Assembly: GCF_049243985.1 (NCBI RefSeq)
Contig: NC_135386.1
Location: 10,047,501-10,111,500 of the forward strand
Direction of reading: 5' to 3'
Source of the DNA: Paroedura picta
Taxonomy: Eukaryota; Chordata; Lepidosauria; Squamata; Gekkonidae
Length of the DNA stretch: 64,000 nucleotides
The position numbers were made by a program, and so were the translations under genes. The notes under the pieces were generated by a model. It saw only the letters and a list, made by a program, of their open reading frames with translations, did no database searches and was not told the origin of the DNA. Shown here in pieces: positions 1 through 11,759 of the stretch (positions are counted from its first letter, which is position 1; each line of letters opens with the position of its first letter).

Positions 1-157
1 CCAGTCCCAGTCCCTGGACTGGGGGTTGGGGACAACTGATGTAAGGTACTCGGCCTCCTCACACAGACACATCTAGCAACTCAGGGATGAAGTGCCAACC
101 TGGCCTGCTTCCTGCTATGCTAATGTTCTGCAGGCAGAGAGTTCTCTGCTGATCATA

Positions 158-893
158 GAATCATGAATCATAGAATCATAGAATCATAGAATCATGAATC
201 ATAGAATCATAGAATCATAGAATCATGAATCATAGAATCATAGAATCATGAATCATAGAAACATAGAAACATAGAATCATGAATCATAGAATCATAGAAA
301 CATAGAATCATAGAAACATAGAATCATAGAATCATAGAAACATAGAATCATAGAATCATAGAATCATAGAATCATAGGATCATGAATCATGAATCATGAA
401 TCATAGAATCATAGAATCATGAATCATAGAATCATAGAAACATAGAATCATAGAAACATAGAATCACAGAATCACAGAAACATAGAATCATAGAATCATA
501 GAAACAGAATCATAGAAACATAGAATCATAGAATCATAGAAACATAGAATCATGAATCATGAATCATAGAATCATGAATCATAGAATCATAGAAACATAG
601 AATCATGAATCATAGAAACATAGAATCATGAATCATAGAAACATAGAATCATGAATCATAGAATCATGAATCATAGAATCATAGAAACATAGAATCATGA
701 ATCATAGAATCATAGAAACATAGAATCATAGAAACATAGAATCATAGAATCATAGAATCATAGAATCATGAATCATAGAATCATAGAATCATAGAAACAT
801 AGCATCATAGAATCATAGAAACATAGAATCATAGAATCATAGAATCATAGAATCATAGAATCATGAATCATAGAATCATAGAATCATAGAGCT
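158..893. repeat. Satellite-like array of CR1 3'-tail octamers
   Basis: About 730 bp built almost only of the units ATAGAATC, ATGAATC and ATAGAAAC in irregular order. The array runs directly into a degenerate CR1 3' end (agctggaagg near 890), so it reads as the expanded 3' tail of a minus-strand CR1 LINE. The same octamer forms the short tails of other CR1 copies here. There is no coding content. Confidence 0.85.
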
Positions 894-1254
894 GGAAGGA
901 ACCTCCTGGACTTGTCGGGGAAGATCCTGAAATGTTGCTCACCCTCAATCTGAAGTGATTCCTTCCATCCTCTCACCTCAGGCACCTGCCACTTTAATGC
1001 ATCTATGTGCCGTTGCATGCACCCTGCATCTTGGTGAAAGGGGGCTCCATGAGAAACATTAGCATGCTCCAGTGGGCACTGCACCAGCCCTTTGCCATGC
1101 GCCATGGCCGAGGAGCTGCTATTGATCAAGTTCCTTTTCCCCCTGCCGGCGTCACATTTTAATGTTTGGCCTTTCCTATTCATGCAGCAGAATGACCTGG
1201 AAAGTATTTCTTTGGTCCCTTTTTATTCCTCCCTCCAAAAGAGCTTCATGCAGC
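894..1254. other. No gene recognised
   Basis: Unique-looking sequence between the CR1-tail array and a SINE. Short open frames show no recognisable protein similarity. Confidence 0.5.
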
Positions 1255-1512
1255 CAGCTTGGTGTCGTAATTAAGAGCGGTAGCTTCTAATCTGATGAGC
1301 CAGGTGTGATTCCCCGCTCCTCCGCATGCAGCCGGCTGGGTGACCTTGGGCTAGTCACAGGCCTGATAGTACTGTTCTGTGTGAGCTGTCCTGTCAGAGC
1401 TCTTTCAACACCTCCTACCTCCCTGGGTGCCTGTTGTGGGGTGAGGAAGCTGCTTTTAGACTCCTTCGGGCAGAGAAAAGCAGGGTTTGAAAAAAAAAAC
1501 TCTTATTCTTCC
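1255..1512 (+). repeat. tRNA-derived SINE, (TTC)n-tail family
   Basis: A diverged full-length copy. It has a tRNA-like head (ttggtgtcgtaattaagag), a B-box-like gtgtgattccc, the family body (ggctgggtgaccttgggcta, tgcctgttgtgggg) and an A-rich remnant ending in ctcttattctt. More intact copies are at 34703 and 36723. Confidence 0.8.
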
Positions 1513-2889
1513 AAATTTGTACCCTCAATGACCCTCTAAGGTAGGTGAGGCTGTGACTCCACCTACCCAGTACAAAGGCAGGGAAACCACACAAGGCGTT
1601 TGCATCATGCATGCTGCTGGAGTTTGATTCCTGTTGCAGTTTCCCCTGTTTCACTGTTTTTGCATCCTCAGCACCACACGCCCCTCCAGAACTCCTCCTG
1701 GCTCCCCCGTGGAGCCATGTGATTTTTACAAGGGAGCCTCCTCCAACAACAGCCCTTCGGGGCAGTGGGAAGATGTGAAGACAGTGGAGGAAAGGCCTTC
1801 TCGCTGTGCATTTTGGGGATGAACAGGAAAAAAGCCAGCGTGGTTCTCCAACAGACCCAAGGGCTTTGGAGTGCCCTAGATGGAGGCTGAGGGAGAGCGA
1901 CTGGCTCACCGTCACCTTTCAGGGCCGAGCGGAAATTCGAACCTGGCTCTCCCAGATCGTGGCCTGATGCCGTAACCACCATATCACATTGGCAGCAGAT
2001 ACTGAGGTTCAGAGTTCGAAAATTGAAGTACTCCCCTCTAGACTGAGGGTGCACAATCCCTCTCTTCTGTAAAAAAATAAAATTTAACTTCCCTGCAAGT
2101 AGAAGATTAGCACAACAAGGGCAAGACCCGCTCTCCCTTGTGTGTTGTCCACAGCCTGAAGTGGAACAGTTCCAAGTGGTACAGCCCCTTCCGCCTCAGT
2201 GTTCCCAAGATCGTTCCACGATTTGGGTGCACCCGGCTGTAATTTTCACCTAGGAAACAGTCAAAAACCTCCCTGGCTTTAGCCCTTGTGCAGGGCATGC
2301 TAAGCACATTTTGTCCATTACATGAAACGTGATATGGATTCAGTTTTTCCTCTCCTTCTTCCACAGTTGGGCGATGCAAGTGGACCCTGTGACCAACTTC
2401 AGATACTTGAAGGGCTCAGCTACAAAAGCACAGATCTGCCAACAGAAGGGAGCTCTGCTTCCAACCACACCCACTGCAGGCCTGTGCGGAACAGACAGCT
2501 GGATTTCCCATTTTCTTCACTTGAACGCCAGCAGGTTGGCAAATCCGGGTGCCTGTTTATTTATAGAAAAATATATCCGCTAACAGGAAAGGGGGGGAGA
2601 GAATATATACGGGGGGGGGCAAAATTTCCACCTGGAGGATGGAAGCGTAGACACAGGAGCTGGTTTATTACAGAAAGCAAAAGAACAGGCTGGGGTCTGC
2701 TAGATAGCTGACTCAAAATCCGAAACTCACTTGGTGACTTAGGGAAAGCTACATTCTTGCACGATCAGTGCCCCAGTTTCCAATACGAGATGAATTGTAT
2801 TGGCCTACCTTGCATGGCTGTTGTAGGGATAATGGAACTGAGGCACTTTGAACACTGATTGCACTATTTGTTTATTATGGACAAATTTT
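1513..2889. other. Intergenic; one SINE head fragment
   Basis: At about 1925-1990 there is a minus-strand SINE tRNA-like head (reverse complement contains gccaggttcgaatttc). Nothing else is recognisable. Short open frames on both strands look like chance. Confidence 0.5.
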
Positions 2890-3054
2890 TCACAGGGCAT
2901 GTAGTTCAGCCGTGGAATGGGCTGCCCAAGGAGGTGGCGAGCTTCCCTCACTGGTGGTCTTCAAACAGCATCTGGACAGATCCTTATCCTGGATGCTCGA
3001 GGCTGATCCTGACGGTATGACCTGGATGGCCCCTTGCAACTCTGTGATTCTATG
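2890..3054 (+). repeat. CR1 LINE 3' end fragment
   Basis: Contains the end of CR1 ORF2 (tggaatgggctgcccaagga, matching the W-N-x-L-P-K-E motif) and a 3' UTR ending in gtgattctatga. It is diverged and 5'-truncated. Confidence 0.85.
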
Positions 3055-3232
3055 AGTGGGAGGAAGTTACAGTGGGTGGCTACTTCTAGTCCAGCTCTGA
3101 TGTACCTGAGTGCAGGATCTGGACTCTGTACCAAGGTGCTCCCGCGAATTGTTCTCAGGTAGCATGCAGGAATTACATCACATGTCCAGGAAGCTGCAAA
3201 GTTGTGGCAAAGGATAAATGGAAATGGAAAAT

Positions 3233-3302
<70 letters not shown>

Positions 3303-3767
3303 TTTAAAAGTGAAATATAGTTTGTGGTTCTCCCGATTGCCCCTTCTTCTCCCGATTGCTCGCATAGTAATCTACTAGAAATCACTTGGCCCCTGAACTG
3401 CCATGCTTGCAAAAAAGCCGCTGTTCTCTGTGCAAAATGACCCAGTTCTGCCCTGGTATTGCCAGCCCAAAGGAGTATCCTTCCTAGCCCATGAAGAGAA
3501 AGCTTTCTCTGCTGGAGGGTCTCTCTCTATCAGAGCAGGCAGGACTCAGCTTGGTGGGCCTGAGGGTTTGCCTGGCCTGGGGCTTCTTCATATATTCAAC
3601 TCAGCAGGAAGCATGAGAACATGTTCTTTCCACCTTCCATCCCCATCACTGCTAAGGACATGCCTTGTGAGCACCACATGGCTTCAGTCCAGAAGCCAAC
3701 TTAATGAAACACACATGATGGTCTTGGGACATTTTTTAAAAATTATTTCAAGACATGAAAACCTAAG
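3055..3767. other. Intergenic with (GT)n(GA)n microsatellite
   Basis: A (GT)~25 run at 3234-3283 passes into (GA)~9 to 3302. The remainder is unrecognised non-repetitive sequence. Confidence 0.7.
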
Positions 3768-4259
3768 GAGCACTGCTGGATCAGACTGGTGATCCATCTA
3801 GTCCAGCATCCTGTCTCACACAGTGGTCAACCAATTCCTCTGGAGGGGCAGGAACAGGTCATAAGAACATCAGAAGAGCCCTACTGGATCAGGCCAGGGG
3901 TCCATCTAGTCCAGCATCCTGTCTCCCACAGAGGTCAACCAATTCCTCTGGAGGATCAGCAACAGAGCATACATGCTGAGGCCTTCACAAGAACATCAGA
4001 AGAGCCCTGCTGGATCAGACCAGGGGTCCATCTAGTCCAGCATCCTGTCTCCCACAGTGGTCAACCAATTCCTCTGGAGGGTCAGCAACAGGGCATAGAG
4101 GATGAGGCCTTCACAAGAACATCAGAAGAGCCCTACTGGATCAGACCAGGGGTCCATCTAGTCCAGCATCCTGTCTCACACAGTGGTCAACCAATTCCTC
4201 TGGAGGGTCAGCAACAGGGCATTGAGGCTGAGGCCTTCACAAGAACATCAGAAGAGTAG
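3768..4259 (+). repeat. Tandem array, ~4 units of 126 bp
   Basis: Unit boundaries fall at 3768 (108 bp, diverged), 3876, 4002 and 4128, the last three exactly 126 bp each. Each unit starts near gagccctactggatcag and ends in acaagaacatcagaa. Because 126 is a multiple of three, a 156-codon frame stays open across the array, but the unit is a common squamate interspersed repeat (ccatctagtccagcatcctg), not a gene. Confidence 0.9.
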
Positions 4260-4437
4260 TCCATCTAGTCCCACTTCCAGTTGGCCTGGATGGCCAGGCA
4301 AACAATGCACAGAGGACAATGTCCTCCCTGGCACTGGGATTCAGAGGTTCACTGCCTTTGAACATACAAGTTCATTATTCTCATTTACTATTTCCAAATG
4401 AGATTCAATTTTAGGGTGGGCACTGCTAGAGCTAGAG

Positions 4438-4713
4438 CTGCCCAGACCTGGGTGGCCCCAGTCTAGCCTCATCTTGTCTGGTCTCAGAAGCTAAGTAGGA
4501 TCAGCCCTGCTCAGAGGGGAAGTGTGGAGTTGCTCCACAAAGGCAGGCCATGGCAATTGCCTTGAAAAACCCTACAGCAGGGGTGGCCAAACATCTCCAG
4601 ATGTTCCCATGAGCCCCTGCCAGCATATTCAATTGGAGAGCCAGTTTGGCCACCCCTGCCCTACAGGGTCACCATAAGTCAGCCGTGACCGAATGGCACT
4701 TCCCACCACCAGC
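4438..4713 (+). repeat. 5S rRNA-derived SINE
   Basis: Contains a 5S rRNA-like promoter region (gtctggtctcagaagctaag; 5S has tctcggaagctaag), followed by a family-specific body and the 3' part caccataagtcagccgtgac. It is interrupted by a hAT MITE at 4578-4658. A second copy is at 36455. Confidence 0.8.
4578..4658. mobile_element. hAT-type MITE inside 5S SINE
   Basis: An 81-bp element starting caggggtggccaaac and ending gtttggccacccctg (perfect 15-bp terminal inverted repeats). It is flanked by a perfect 8-bp target duplication, ccctacag, at 4570-4577 and 4659-4666. Confidence 0.92.
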
Positions 4714-5190
4714 ATGGCTTAATTCCTTGAAACCAAATCCTGGCTTTGCACTGCTTCAGCAGCATATAAAAATGTGCCCCATTCTTCCCACTGTGGTCCC
4801 TAATACTGTCCTAATATTTTGTTTTGCTTTTTTTGACCACTTCTGCGTGCTGAGCAGAAGTTTCCACTGAGCAGTGTACAGTAACGCCTAAGATTTTTTT
4901 TTTTGGTGGCTAATTTAGGAATCATGAGTCTGTCTATTCAGTCTTCATCCAAACTTGCATTACCTCACGTTTACCTAGGCTGGGTTTCAACCACTATCTG
5001 TTTATACTCCCATAGCTCTGACTCTTGTTTGGGGCATACAGTCAGGGCATTTCCACATGTTTAAAAAAAATTGGGGAATGATTGATTCAGACAGAGAGCA
5101 GATATCCTGCAACCTCTTGAGAAATCTTTGATAAACGATGAGCAGATTTACCTTCCAAAACTGCATGGAACATTAAAATTATGGTCATTT
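4714..5190. other. No gene recognised
   Basis: AT-rich unique sequence. I see no feature in it. Confidence 0.5.
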
Positions 5191-5450
5191 GCTGCAGAGG
5201 AGAGGACACGCAGTAACGGGTTTAAACTTCAAGTACAACGATATAGGCTAGATATCAGTCAGAGTAGTTCAGCAGTGGAATAGGCTGCCTAAGGGGGTGG
5301 TGAGCTCCCCCTCACTGGCAGTCTTCAAGCAAAGGTTGGATACACACTTTTCTTTGATGCTTTAGGATGCTTTGGGCTGATCCTGCGTTGAACAGGGGGT
5401 TGGACTAGATGGCCTGTATGGCCCCTTCCATGATTCTATGATTCTATGAT
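5191..5450 (+). repeat. CR1 LINE 3' end
   Basis: A 5'-truncated CR1 with an internal deletion around 5256. It carries the family 3' end (ggttggactagatggcctg) and a short gattctatgattctatgat tail. Confidence 0.9.
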
Positions 5451-5879
5451 ATCTACCTGCAACAAAGGAAAACTTAACCAGTTTCCTGTAATGAAAACAA
5501 ATACGCAAAAACGAATTGTAAAGGGACAGTCAAAAGGGATTGTTGTCTATCCAAACACCAAGCAACAAACCTCCTTCATTTATATGTAGATGATTTTCTA
5601 ATACTTGGCTTTCTGGCATTCAAGAGGACTTCATTCATTGCGTTCTCCCACACCTCCAGGCTGCCAGGTTGAGATGGCAGAGGTCATGGTGAAATAGCCA
5701 GTTGAATGTCAGTAAATCTGCTCCCTTGGGAAGCATCAGGAACTGGCCCCTGGATATCTCCATTAGAGTGGGAAACCAAATTTGTCAAGGCCAGGCTTTA
5801 AGAATCCGTTACATTTCCTCCCTCCTGGCTTTCTCAAACACCCTGCTTATTAATGGTAGGGTAGGGAAAGCATGTAAAA

Positions 5880-6015
5880 CAGGGGGAGTCAACCTGTGGC
5901 CCTCCAGATGTCCATGGACTACAATTCCCATGAGCCCCTGCCAGCATTTGCTGGCAGGGGCTCATGGGAATTGTAGTCCATGGACATCTGGAGGACCACA
6001 GGCTGACTACCCCTG
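5880..6015. mobile_element. Palindromic hAT-type MITE
   Basis: A 136-bp near-perfect palindrome opening cagggggagtcaacc and closing ggctgactacccctg. The flanks atgtaaaa and aggtaaaa (7 of 8 match) fit an 8-bp hAT target duplication. Confidence 0.9.
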
Positions 6016-6625
6016 AGGTAAAAGAGCTTCCTCCCACCTAAAGAGGCCTTCCATCTGCTGGAGGGGAACAGTAATTCCTGGTTTTGGCATTTTTCTGCTC
6101 TGCAAGCCAATTGACGTTGAGTTTCCCCCAACATGCAAAGATCTTGCTGATGTAGAACAGTGTAACAGTGTTGCCTGTCTGCAGGAGAATGCTTTGGTCC
6201 CTTAGGATATCTGCAAAGCAGGTAAGGACATATCTTGCAGCTCTTAATTCTAGAATACTAAAATGCAGGGATCTCTCCTGTCCAGGTTGAGAACCCTTCA
6301 CAAGTGATGCATCAGTAGTCAAAATACTCCAAAAGATGTCCCTTGGCAGAGATTCCCTCACCTCCCCTATCAACCCAATGATCTAATGACCCTTATGGGA
6401 ATGGAATACCTGTGCCCATGTGGGTATATCTGAATCGTATAGCATGATAGAAACCATAACTGGAGGCATCTCATGCCAAACATGGCCAGGAGCAAAACAG
6501 AAGTAGTTAAAGTAATAAAGCCTAATAGCTTCGGGATCTGATGCACTGACTGGAACCTATTAACTGAGAAATGTGCCACCAATAGTATTTTCTCCATCCT
6601 CTCAGAGGGAAGTAGTCTCCTAGCT

Positions 6626-6761
6626 CAGGGGTAGTCAACCTGTGGTCCTCCAGATGTCCATGGACTACAATTTCCAGGAGCCCCTGCCAGCGTTTGCTGG
6701 CAGGGGCTCCTGGGAATTGTAGTCCATGGACATCTGGAGGACCACAGGTTGACTACCCCTG
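6626..6761. mobile_element. Palindromic hAT-type MITE
   Basis: Same family as 5880, with arms caggggtagtcaacc and ggttgactacccctg. Flanking octamers are tcctagct and ccctagct (7 of 8 match). Confidence 0.92.
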
Positions 6762-6954
6762 CCCTAGCTTGAACAGAATGAAATCACCTTAATTCACTGA
6801 GCCTGCTGGAAGGGAGTCAGGTGGGTTTACCAACAACCCCAAGTTCCTGCAAATCTCCAGGACTATGCTAGATTCTTCCATGGAACACTATCCAGAATCT
6901 GCCACTATTTCCCTTTTGTAACCAAATAACTCTAAGGAATAAAAATAGGACACA

Positions 6955-7112
6955 GAAGAAGAAGAAGAAGAAGAAGAAGAAGAAGAAGAAGAAGAAGAAG
7001 AAGAAGAAGAAGAAGAAGAAGAAGAAGAAGAAGAAGAAGAAGAAGAAGAAGAGTTGGTTTTACATGCTGCTTTTCTCTACCAGAAGGAATCTCAAAGTGA
7101 CTTACAATTGAC
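6955..7112 (-). repeat. SINE 3' end with ~98-bp (GAA)n tail
   Basis: An uninterrupted (GAA)n run at 6955-7052 is the tail of a minus-strand SINE whose 3' end follows (gctgcttttctctaccagaa). A small CR1 tail fragment follows at about 7115-7190. Confidence 0.85.
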
Positions 7113-7190
7113 TTACATAGAATCATAGCTGAAGAGGCCTCCGAGATCATCAAGGTTCACAATGCAGGAAACTCACAACTCCTTGCCCAC

Positions 7191-7786
7191 AACCAGTATT
7201 CCCAGTTCTATGCCCAGGGGATTCCCTCCCCAAATCCCTGGCCAGCCTGGCCTGCAGGAAATTCCCCTTCCAACCCCAAAGTGGCCCTGGGCCTGCAAGA
7301 AAGGATCACAGAGCCAAGCATTACATCTGGCATTACAATTCCACCTACTGGGAGGGCACCCATAGTGCACCAGCCTACCTGACACATTCAGACCACTGGA
7401 ATTTTCAGGGGATTTGTTTGCAGTTGCTTTCTATGTAACAAGCTAACCATGAATATCCAGAGAACCGTGGCACATGCTCCCAATACACACCATTGCCAGA
7501 CTCCTGGCGCCTGGAGTGGTGCTGAAAAGTACTACTGTGATACATGAAACACCTGTAGCAAGTAGATCTCCTTGGGGGTCTTCTTAAGCTCCTGTTTGCT
7601 GGGCTTTAGCCACCATTAAAAGGTTCTCTCTTTTTTGGGGAGGGTGGACGACACCTCCCATTCTTATGCTTCACACTTTAATGAATGAAGTGAATGCACA
7701 TTTTCAAATGCCTCGCCTAATATTGAGGTTGAGTCAAGCCAGAATGCTTAGTGGAGAGGGCTGGGCTCCAGAATAACAAGCAATTT
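7191..7786. other. No gene recognised
   Basis: Non-repetitive intergenic sequence. Open frames here lack recognisable homology. Confidence 0.5.
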
Positions 7787-8425
7787 AGAATCATAGAATC
7801 ATAGAGTTGGAAGGGGCCATATAGGCCATGTAATCCAACCCCCTGCTCATAGAATCATAGAATCATAGAATCATAGAATCATAGAATCATAGAATCATAG
7901 AATCATAGAATCATAGAATCATAGAATCATAGAATCATAGAATCATAGAGTTGGAAGGGGCCCTACAGGCCATGTAGTCCAACCCCCTGCTCATAGAATC
8001 ATAGAATCATAGAATCATAGAATCATAGAATCATAGAATCATAGAATCATAGAATCATAGAATCATAGAATCATAGAATAACAGAGTTGGAAGGGGCCCT
8101 ACAGGCCATCTAGTCCAACCCCCTGATCATAGAATCATAGAATCATAGAATCATAGAATCATAGAATCATAGAATCATAGAATCATAGAATCATAGAATC
8201 ATAGAATCATAGAATCATAGAATCATAGAATCATAGAATCATAGAGTTGGAAGGGGCCATGCAGGCCATCTAGTCCAACCCCCTGCTCTATGCAGGATCA
8301 GCCCAAAGCATCCTAAAGCATCCAAGAAAAGTGTGTATCCAACCTTTGCTTGAAGACTGCCAGTGAGGGGGAGCTCACCACCTCCTTAGGCAGCCTATTC
8401 CGCTGCTGAACTACTCTGACTGTCA
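7787..8425 (-). repeat. CR1 LINE 3' end with four-fold tail/terminus array
   Basis: Minus-strand CR1. The 3' terminus (gttggaaggggcc to aaccccctgctc) occurs four times, at about 7804, 7948, 8088 and 8244, with pure (ATAGAATC)n between. This higher-order structure is terminus plus tail repeated, leading into the ordinary CR1 3' body to about 8425. Confidence 0.9.
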
Positions 8426-9787
8426 ATTTTTTTTTCCTTTTTAAAACAGCCCACTCATGAGGGTTTAACAGAGCTATTTTGCAGACCTGCTCTCAGGAAA
8501 GCTGTGAACCGGCAAATACTATGAGCCTTTTGCAGACGGTTGCAACAAGAAACATAAGCAAGGAAGGTTCTTGCAGCCTTCTGAAGACGACCACATGAAT
8601 TCACTTCTACGCATTCTGGCGCACTCTCCTGAGACTTCAGTCTAAGTCAAACTTAAACTGTTTCAATATTTTTCCCAGCTACGCAGGTGAGGTTTATCAT
8701 ATTTTGAGCGAGAGATAAAGGTGCCTACCTTGGTCTTTAGGTTTTCAACAGAGGAATGGCCCGATAAAGCGCTGACCCCTATAATGCTAAGTTAGAGTCC
8801 TGTTTCATTGGTAGGGTTACATTTTGTAGGAGAGGAGCTGCATTTCTGATTGGGTGAGCCCAGCTCCTCCTTCACATTCTCCACCTCTTTCGCTGCGCTG
8901 AGGACTCCTCTGTCCCACCTCCATACCGGTCTTTTGGGTCCGGTTATGCATCTGGCTAAACTAGAGCAATTCATGAGCACCCAAAGTAGGGGGGGGGCAA
9001 CACAGGAAAAATAAGCATCTGTGGTTTTCTCGGTTTGCAAAAAAGGAAAGTTAGTTCTGACCAAGGTGCAAAGCATTTGATAAGTGCGTCTAGAAAAAGC
9101 AGTTTTTTTAAAAGACATTGGTCCCTCCGTTCTGAATTAGCATCACACTGGAGACGCATAACGTGGCTTTGTTAGATTGCAAAAAAGAAAAAGAAAAAGT
9201 GTTGTTACTTACAAGTTAAGGAACAAAAAGGGCTTTCTGCCCAACGTGTTTTTTTAATAGAACCCACCGTGCTTGAAACGAAACAGCCGACTGCAGTGTT
9301 GTGTAAGAGGCCCGAATGTTCAGCATAAATCAACTTTGTCTGCTGGGGTGGGGTGAGGGGGGGGGGAGTATGTGTGGTGTGTGATGAATGAGCGCTTTGT
9401 TCAGAAATAAATAATTGCTTGCAGGGAAAGGTTGAGCACACTCGTGCACACGCCGGTCTGAAATGCAAACATCCAGGCCTTGCATTGTCATAATTGAATT
9501 TCATAAAAAGCAGGAGGGTGTGTGTGTGCGTGTGTGTGTGTGCGTGCACATGGCTCCTTCGACATGTTTATGCCAGATCTTTGCAGGAGCGGCCCTGCTG
9601 TTTAGAATCGGCGACACAACCTCCTTCTGGCCTCTAGGAAATACTGCATGCAAAAGAGGAGCTTAATTCTCAGTATTTCTCAGAATTCCCAAACTTTTTC
9701 AGGCTGCTGCCCCCTTGGCTCCCAGGCCACATCCCTAGTGCCCTCCCCACACACATACAGAGGTCCACTGCATATTTTTAAAAAACC
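8426..9787. other. No gene recognised
   Basis: About 1.36 kb of mostly non-repetitive sequence with a short G run (9354-9366) and a GT-rich patch (9518-9545). IL16 would be expected on this side of CFAP161, but I found no IL16 coding block. Confidence 0.5.
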
Positions 9788-9799
9788 TATATTGCCTAC

Positions 9800-10083
9800 A
9801 AGAGCCTCTTGTGGCGCAGAGTGGTAAGGCAGCAGACATGCAGTCTGAAAGCTCTGCCCATGAGGCTGGGAGTTCAATCCCAGAAGCCGGCTCAAGGTTG
9901 ACTCGGCCTTCCATCCTTCCAAGGTCGGTAAAATGAGTACCCAGCTTGCTGGGGGGTAAACGGTAATGACTGGGGAAGGCACTGGCAAACCACCCCATAT
10001 TGAGTCTGCCATGAAAACGCTGGAGGGCGTCACCCCAAGGGTCAGACATGACCCGGTGCTTGCACAGGGGATACCTTTTCCTT
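9800..10083 (+). repeat. Sauria-SINE-like tRNA-derived SINE, full length
   Basis: A-box tggcgcagagtgg, B-box-like gagttcaatccc, conserved body (actggggaaggcactggcaa) and a tail resembling ACCTTT. Flanked by a perfect 12-bp target duplication, tatattgcctac, at 9788-9799 and 10084-10095. Confidence 0.92.
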
Positions 10084-10480
10084 TATATTGCCTACGCTTC
10101 TTTTTGGGCTCTTGTGCAATGGCCACATTTCAGTCTGGGGGATAAATGTTCTTTGAAAAAGTCATTTGTAAAAGACCGATAGGGAAAGAGAGAAAGAGAG
10201 AGAGAGAGAGAGAGGCAAGCAGTGGACAATCCCATGGCCCGGAGAAAGCTTTTCCAGCCACCCACAGACCATCCCTTTGGAGAAGGGATAATCTGAGTTG
10301 TGAAGGAGCTCAGCAGGAATACGATCCTTTCTTCTTCAGAAGCTAACAGCACATGAAGTGGCAAAACTGTTCTTGAACGGTGCTGCTTCAAACTCACACT
10401 TTGTCAACCTCAAGAAAAAGCATTGCTTGCGCATTCAAAACATTAGGAAGCGCTTAAACTAGAACATGGTCTAGTTTAGA
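10084..10480. other. No gene recognised
   Basis: Holds a short (GA)n run near 10186-10213. Nothing else is recognisable. Confidence 0.5.
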
Positions 10481-10849
10481 CTCCCCCTCACTGGCAGTCT
10501 TCAAGCAAAGGTTGGATACACACTTTTCTTGGATGCTTTAGGATGCTCTGGGCTCATCCTGCATTGAGCAGGGGGTTGGACTAGATGGCCTGTGTGGCCC
10601 CTTCCAACTCTATGATTCTAGGATTTTATGACTAGATGGCCAGTATGGCCCCTTCCAACTCTATGATTCCATGATTCTATGATTCTATGATTCTATGAGC
10701 AGGGGGTTGGATTAGATGGCCTGAATGGCCCCTTCCAACTCTATGATTCTATGATTCTATGATTCTATGAGCAGGGGGTTGGATTAGATGGCCTGAATGG
10801 CCCCTTCCAACTCTATGATTCTATGATTCTATGATTCTATGATTCTATG
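10481..10849 (+). repeat. CR1 3' end with iterated terminus
   Basis: A plus-strand CR1 3' end followed by repeats of the terminus (agcagggggttgga to ccttccaactctatg) separated by gattctat octamers. It is the mirror orientation of the array at 7787. Confidence 0.9.
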
Positions 10850-11591
10850 GTCAGATTCGGACATGAGCCGGTGTGATGGGGGTGGGGATACCTTCCGACT
10901 CTGGTGCTCCATCCCTGCGACTCACTCTCCTCACAGGCCACAAGCTTACAAAGATTGCTTTCGTGGCAAAGCATAGTTCAGCCTCACATCTGAACCTCAA
11001 AAAATCGTTTGCACTTTTCCTGAAAACCCAAGGGGAAGTTTTTTATCTGGCTGCTGTGCAGGGAGGGAGGAGCGCACCGGGGGCGGGGGGAGGAGGAGCA
11101 TACAAGCCCACAGACCCTCTGGCTCATTTGCTGCCGTCTCTGAATCATGGCTAGATTTCGGAGTCATTTTCAGACGTTGCACCCATGCAGGCCAGGAGCC
11201 TGGCAGCCACGTGTGGGAGCTACCCACGACACTCCCAGCATATGTGATCTTCGTGCTGTCTGAACAAGAACAATACTTACGTTGTGCATGCACATACACC
11301 CTTGGTAGATGCGAACCGGTACTCTGAGAAATCCAGTCATCTGTTTCACACTAACAAAGCTGTGGGCATGTGGAAAACATGCATGTTGCCCCCATTCAGA
11401 CAACACAGCAATTGTGCAGGTTAGAAGAATCTACGTGTGGTGCAATGTCTGGAAAGGTCTTACGGAGGAGCAGTTCTCACCTGCCTTGGGAGCCTGGAGC
11501 TGCTGAGGTGGTTTTAAATGCCTTGAGGGAAAGTGGGCTGGCACCTTGGCTGAGGTCTGTTTGTTGCCACAGGGAACATGGTTGTCTACAG
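10850..11591. other. No gene recognised
   Basis: Unique sequence with a G-rich stretch near 11070-11095. I see no supported gene. Confidence 0.5.
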
Positions 11592-11726
11592 CATGGGTAG
11601 TCAAATGCGGCCCTCCGGATGTCCATGGACTACATTTCCCACGAGCCCCTGCCAGCAAACGCTGGCAGGGGCTCGTGGGAATTGTAGTCCATGGACATCT
11701 GGAGGGCTGCAGTTTGACTACCCCTG
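11592..11726. mobile_element. Palindromic hAT-type MITE
   Basis: Near-perfect palindrome of the caggggtagtcaa family (left end mutated to catgggtagtcaa). Flanks gtctacag and atctacgg are a diverged target duplication. Confidence 0.88.
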
Positions 11727-11759
11727 ATCTACGGACATGAAAAGACCTTGAGCTTGGGA

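Noticed and set aside
158-893. Regularly repeated octamers resembling a CRISPR-like array
   Set aside because: There are no unique spacers. It is a vertebrate CR1-tail satellite.
4438-4560. 5S rRNA gene
   Set aside because: Only the internal promoter-like part is similar; the rest is a SINE body, and the second copy at 36455 shares that body.
9801-9860. tRNA-like A and B boxes here and at other SINE heads
   Set aside because: They belong to SINEs with long non-tRNA bodies and tails. No cloverleaf with a paired acceptor stem is evident.
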